A stretch of 64,000 nucleotides of DNA from Excoecaria cochinchinensis (Eukaryota; Streptophyta; Magnoliopsida; Malpighiales; Euphorbiaceae), in the NCBI GenBank assembly GCA_947683425.1, contig CANTUQ010000009.1, positions 10,865,001-10,929,000 on the forward strand, read 5' to 3'. This document shows, in pieces, positions 62,401 through 64,000 of the stretch. The notes below the pieces were generated by a model. The model made no database searches, was not told where the DNA came from, and worked only from the letters and a program-made list of their open reading frames with translations. The number at the start of each line of letters is the position of its first letter. Position 1 is the stretch's first letter. The position numbers and the translations under genes are program-made.

Positions 62401-64000
62401 ATTCTAATAGCTTGGATGGTGAGATGGTAGTAGCAACGGTAGACTCGCACAAAGCCTCAACTAAACTTTGCCTATGCGATAGTGACTGCCTCAATAAATC
62501 CCAAATAGATATTTGAGCAGTGGTCTTCTTCAACTGCTTCTGAATCTGATCCTCTTCCAACTCGACTGGTTCAAGCACTAGCTCTTATTACTTCTCCGCT
62601 TTTGGAACCACCCTTCCACCCTAGGTCACTACTCCTATGTTCTCATCCTCTGAATCCTATGGATCAGCAGGCACAATCTCTTTCCCCTCTTGCTCATCCT
62701 CTTCTCCACTCTTACTAGTGGACTAACAATCAATCGTTGCCACAGGGGTCCCCTTTTCCTTTGCCTCAAGGTAAGTGACAACGATGTACCTATTTTCATA
62801 CAAGTCTTGCAAAATATACCATTCTGGTAGGCTAGACCCAATCATAAAAAATAGAAGGGGGAATTGCATTGTATCCCGGCTTCTTTTTACCCTCTCGGTG
62901 TTCAGGATCTATGATTTGCTTACTATCGATCAGATCCTGAATCTCATGTGTCAGCTTTGCACAATTATCCGTCAGATGCCTAGTATGCTGGTGGTATTCA
63001 CAGTACTCATTCTCCTTATGCCCAGGCTGCCCTTGGGTTCTAGCCGGCCTAGGTGCCATGCGTCATAACTTTCCCTCTTTTTGAAGCATCTTCAGAACCC
63101 ACAATAGAGGTTGGCCTAGGTTAGAGAAGTACCTTTGACTTGCCCCTGTAGCTGAAACCTCAGTCATCTTTCCTGTCCTATTAGTACTGCTAGAGCCAGC
63201 TGACCTGCCCGCCCCTGATTTCTATAAACCTTCCTAGCATAGGCTTCATTGCTCGCTCTCTTGGCCATGAATTCACTCTCGGCCTCTATGGTGATATCCT
63301 TCAAGGATTCCTAATCCTTGAGACCTTTCATCTTTAGTCCCTTCTTTAGGTATGGACATGCATTTCGGATAAACAACCGAATCTGGTCTAAAGTATTAGG
63401 CTTACACTTCATTTTCATAACCTTATTCCGCTACCTAGTGAGGTACTCATGGAAGGACTCTCTTGACTTCTATTGTAACAGCTCTAGGTCCTTTAAGGTG
63501 ACCTCTATCCGAGTACTACAGTCATATTGCATGAGGAACTTCTTGATCAGCAGATCCCAATCCTCTTTGGACCTTCTACCTAACCCATAATACCAATCTA
63601 CTGCGGCTCGGGTAAGGCTTAGGCAGAAATACTCTATCTTCTGCTTCCTAGAAAAGGTGGTACCCTTCATGACCAGAGAGTATTGCTTAATGTGCTCTGT
63701 CGGATCAGAAGTCCCATTAAACTTGGGAATATTAGGCATCTTGAAATTTTGGGGCACTAAGTCATCCCCATCTAACTCTCTATCCTCAGGGTTCATCCCC
63801 CTACCTACTGTAAGCATACGGGTCATGGCCTCAAACCTCTTTTCTATCTTTTTCCACATCACCTCCTCAACCTTAGGCGCCTTGCCCTTTACTGAGATCG
63901 GGTCCTATGGGTCCTCTTCAAAAAAAATCATTGTTAAGATCTACAACCCTCTTAGGTTTGGGTGCACCACTGGGCTCAGCCACTGGTGGGCGTAAAATCA
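62401..64000 (-). pseudogene. gag: Gag of E7 (5' end beyond the window)
   Basis: Zinc knuckle CEYHQHTRHLTDNC at about 62945-63000 with the usual Gly changed to Arg; capsid with MPNIPKFNGTSDPTEHIKQY and FCLSLTRAAVDWYYGLGRR at 63560-63745, open from 63862 to 63470. Further pieces have stops near 63330 and 62830. Very similar to E3 Gag at 30584-31400. Confidence 0.8.

Larger units (their letters stand above)
56641..64000 (-). mobile_element. E7: decayed, formerly complete Tat element (runs off the window)
   Basis: Minus-strand order from the right edge: gag, protease, linker, RT, degenerate RNase H, second RNase H, integrase, 3' region. Gene content equals E1, but proteins differ clearly and each domain has stops or frame changes, so it is an older copy. 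5' LTR is beyond the right edge; the 3' LTR is not found. Confidence 0.85.

Noticed and set aside
1..64000. Endogenous pararetrovirus or other integrated plant virus
   Set aside because: Every RT found is linked to an integrase and LTRs; no movement or coat protein motifs seen.
1..64000. Host genes, tRNA or rRNA genes
   Set aside because: tRNA-like words are only the 13-19-nt primer sites; no open frame outside the elements shows a host protein domain.

Overview
The window is plant nuclear DNA made almost entirely of nested LTR retrotransposons. I found no ordinary host gene, rRNA, tRNA or CRISPR array. The evidence is Ty3/gypsy proteins of two plant lineages (Tat, with a second plant-type RNase H, and Tekay/Del chromoviruses with a chromodomain), tRNA-derived primer sites, 5-bp target duplications and AT-rich introns. 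It looks like retrotransposon-rich heterochromatin of a flowering plant; the species cannot be told from this.

Layout. E1 (1-20076, +) is a giant Tat element whose 5' LTR lies just left of the window: gag, protease, RT, degenerate RNase H, second RNase H, integrase, then a 3' cargo region, a 73-bp tandem repeat, a polypurine tract and its 3' LTR (18027-20076). Two younger insertions sit in it: E2 (6716-8742), a 2-kb non-autonomous Tekay-like element in integrase, and S1 (15360-17948), a reversed solo LTR. E1 is itself inserted into E3 (20077-34383, -), a decayed Tat element whose gag is split again by E4 (21067-30578, +), a full-size Tekay element with 2411-bp LTRs.

From 34384 to 55844 lies E5 (-), a non-autonomous Tat element that has lost its 3' LTR at an inverted duplication. 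E5 is interrupted by E6 (38072-48931, -), a related non-autonomous Tat element, and by S2 (50545-53180), a second reversed Tekay-like solo LTR. A GC-rich, MITE-like block and a 62-bp tandem repeat follow. From about 56641 to the window end is E7 (-), a decayed but formerly complete Tat element read from 3' region back to gag.

The most unusual part is the E1 cargo at 9641-14197. It holds two divergent genes: an antisense gene (DUF7745/plant-mobile-domain-like) with a predicted phase-0 intron, and a sense gene (ATHILA ORF-1-like) with a predicted leader intron. They face away from a ~210-bp interval that has a TATA box at each end and repeats of a GACGG..CCGTC palindrome that also occurs in the E1 LTR promoter. 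Other signals are palindrome arrays at one fixed LTR position in three Tekay-like LTRs but with different sequences, different tandem repeats in the 3' UTR of each Tat element, and capsid-less mini-Gag ORFs kept by two unrelated non-autonomous elements. All functional statements come from reading motifs; no searches were run.
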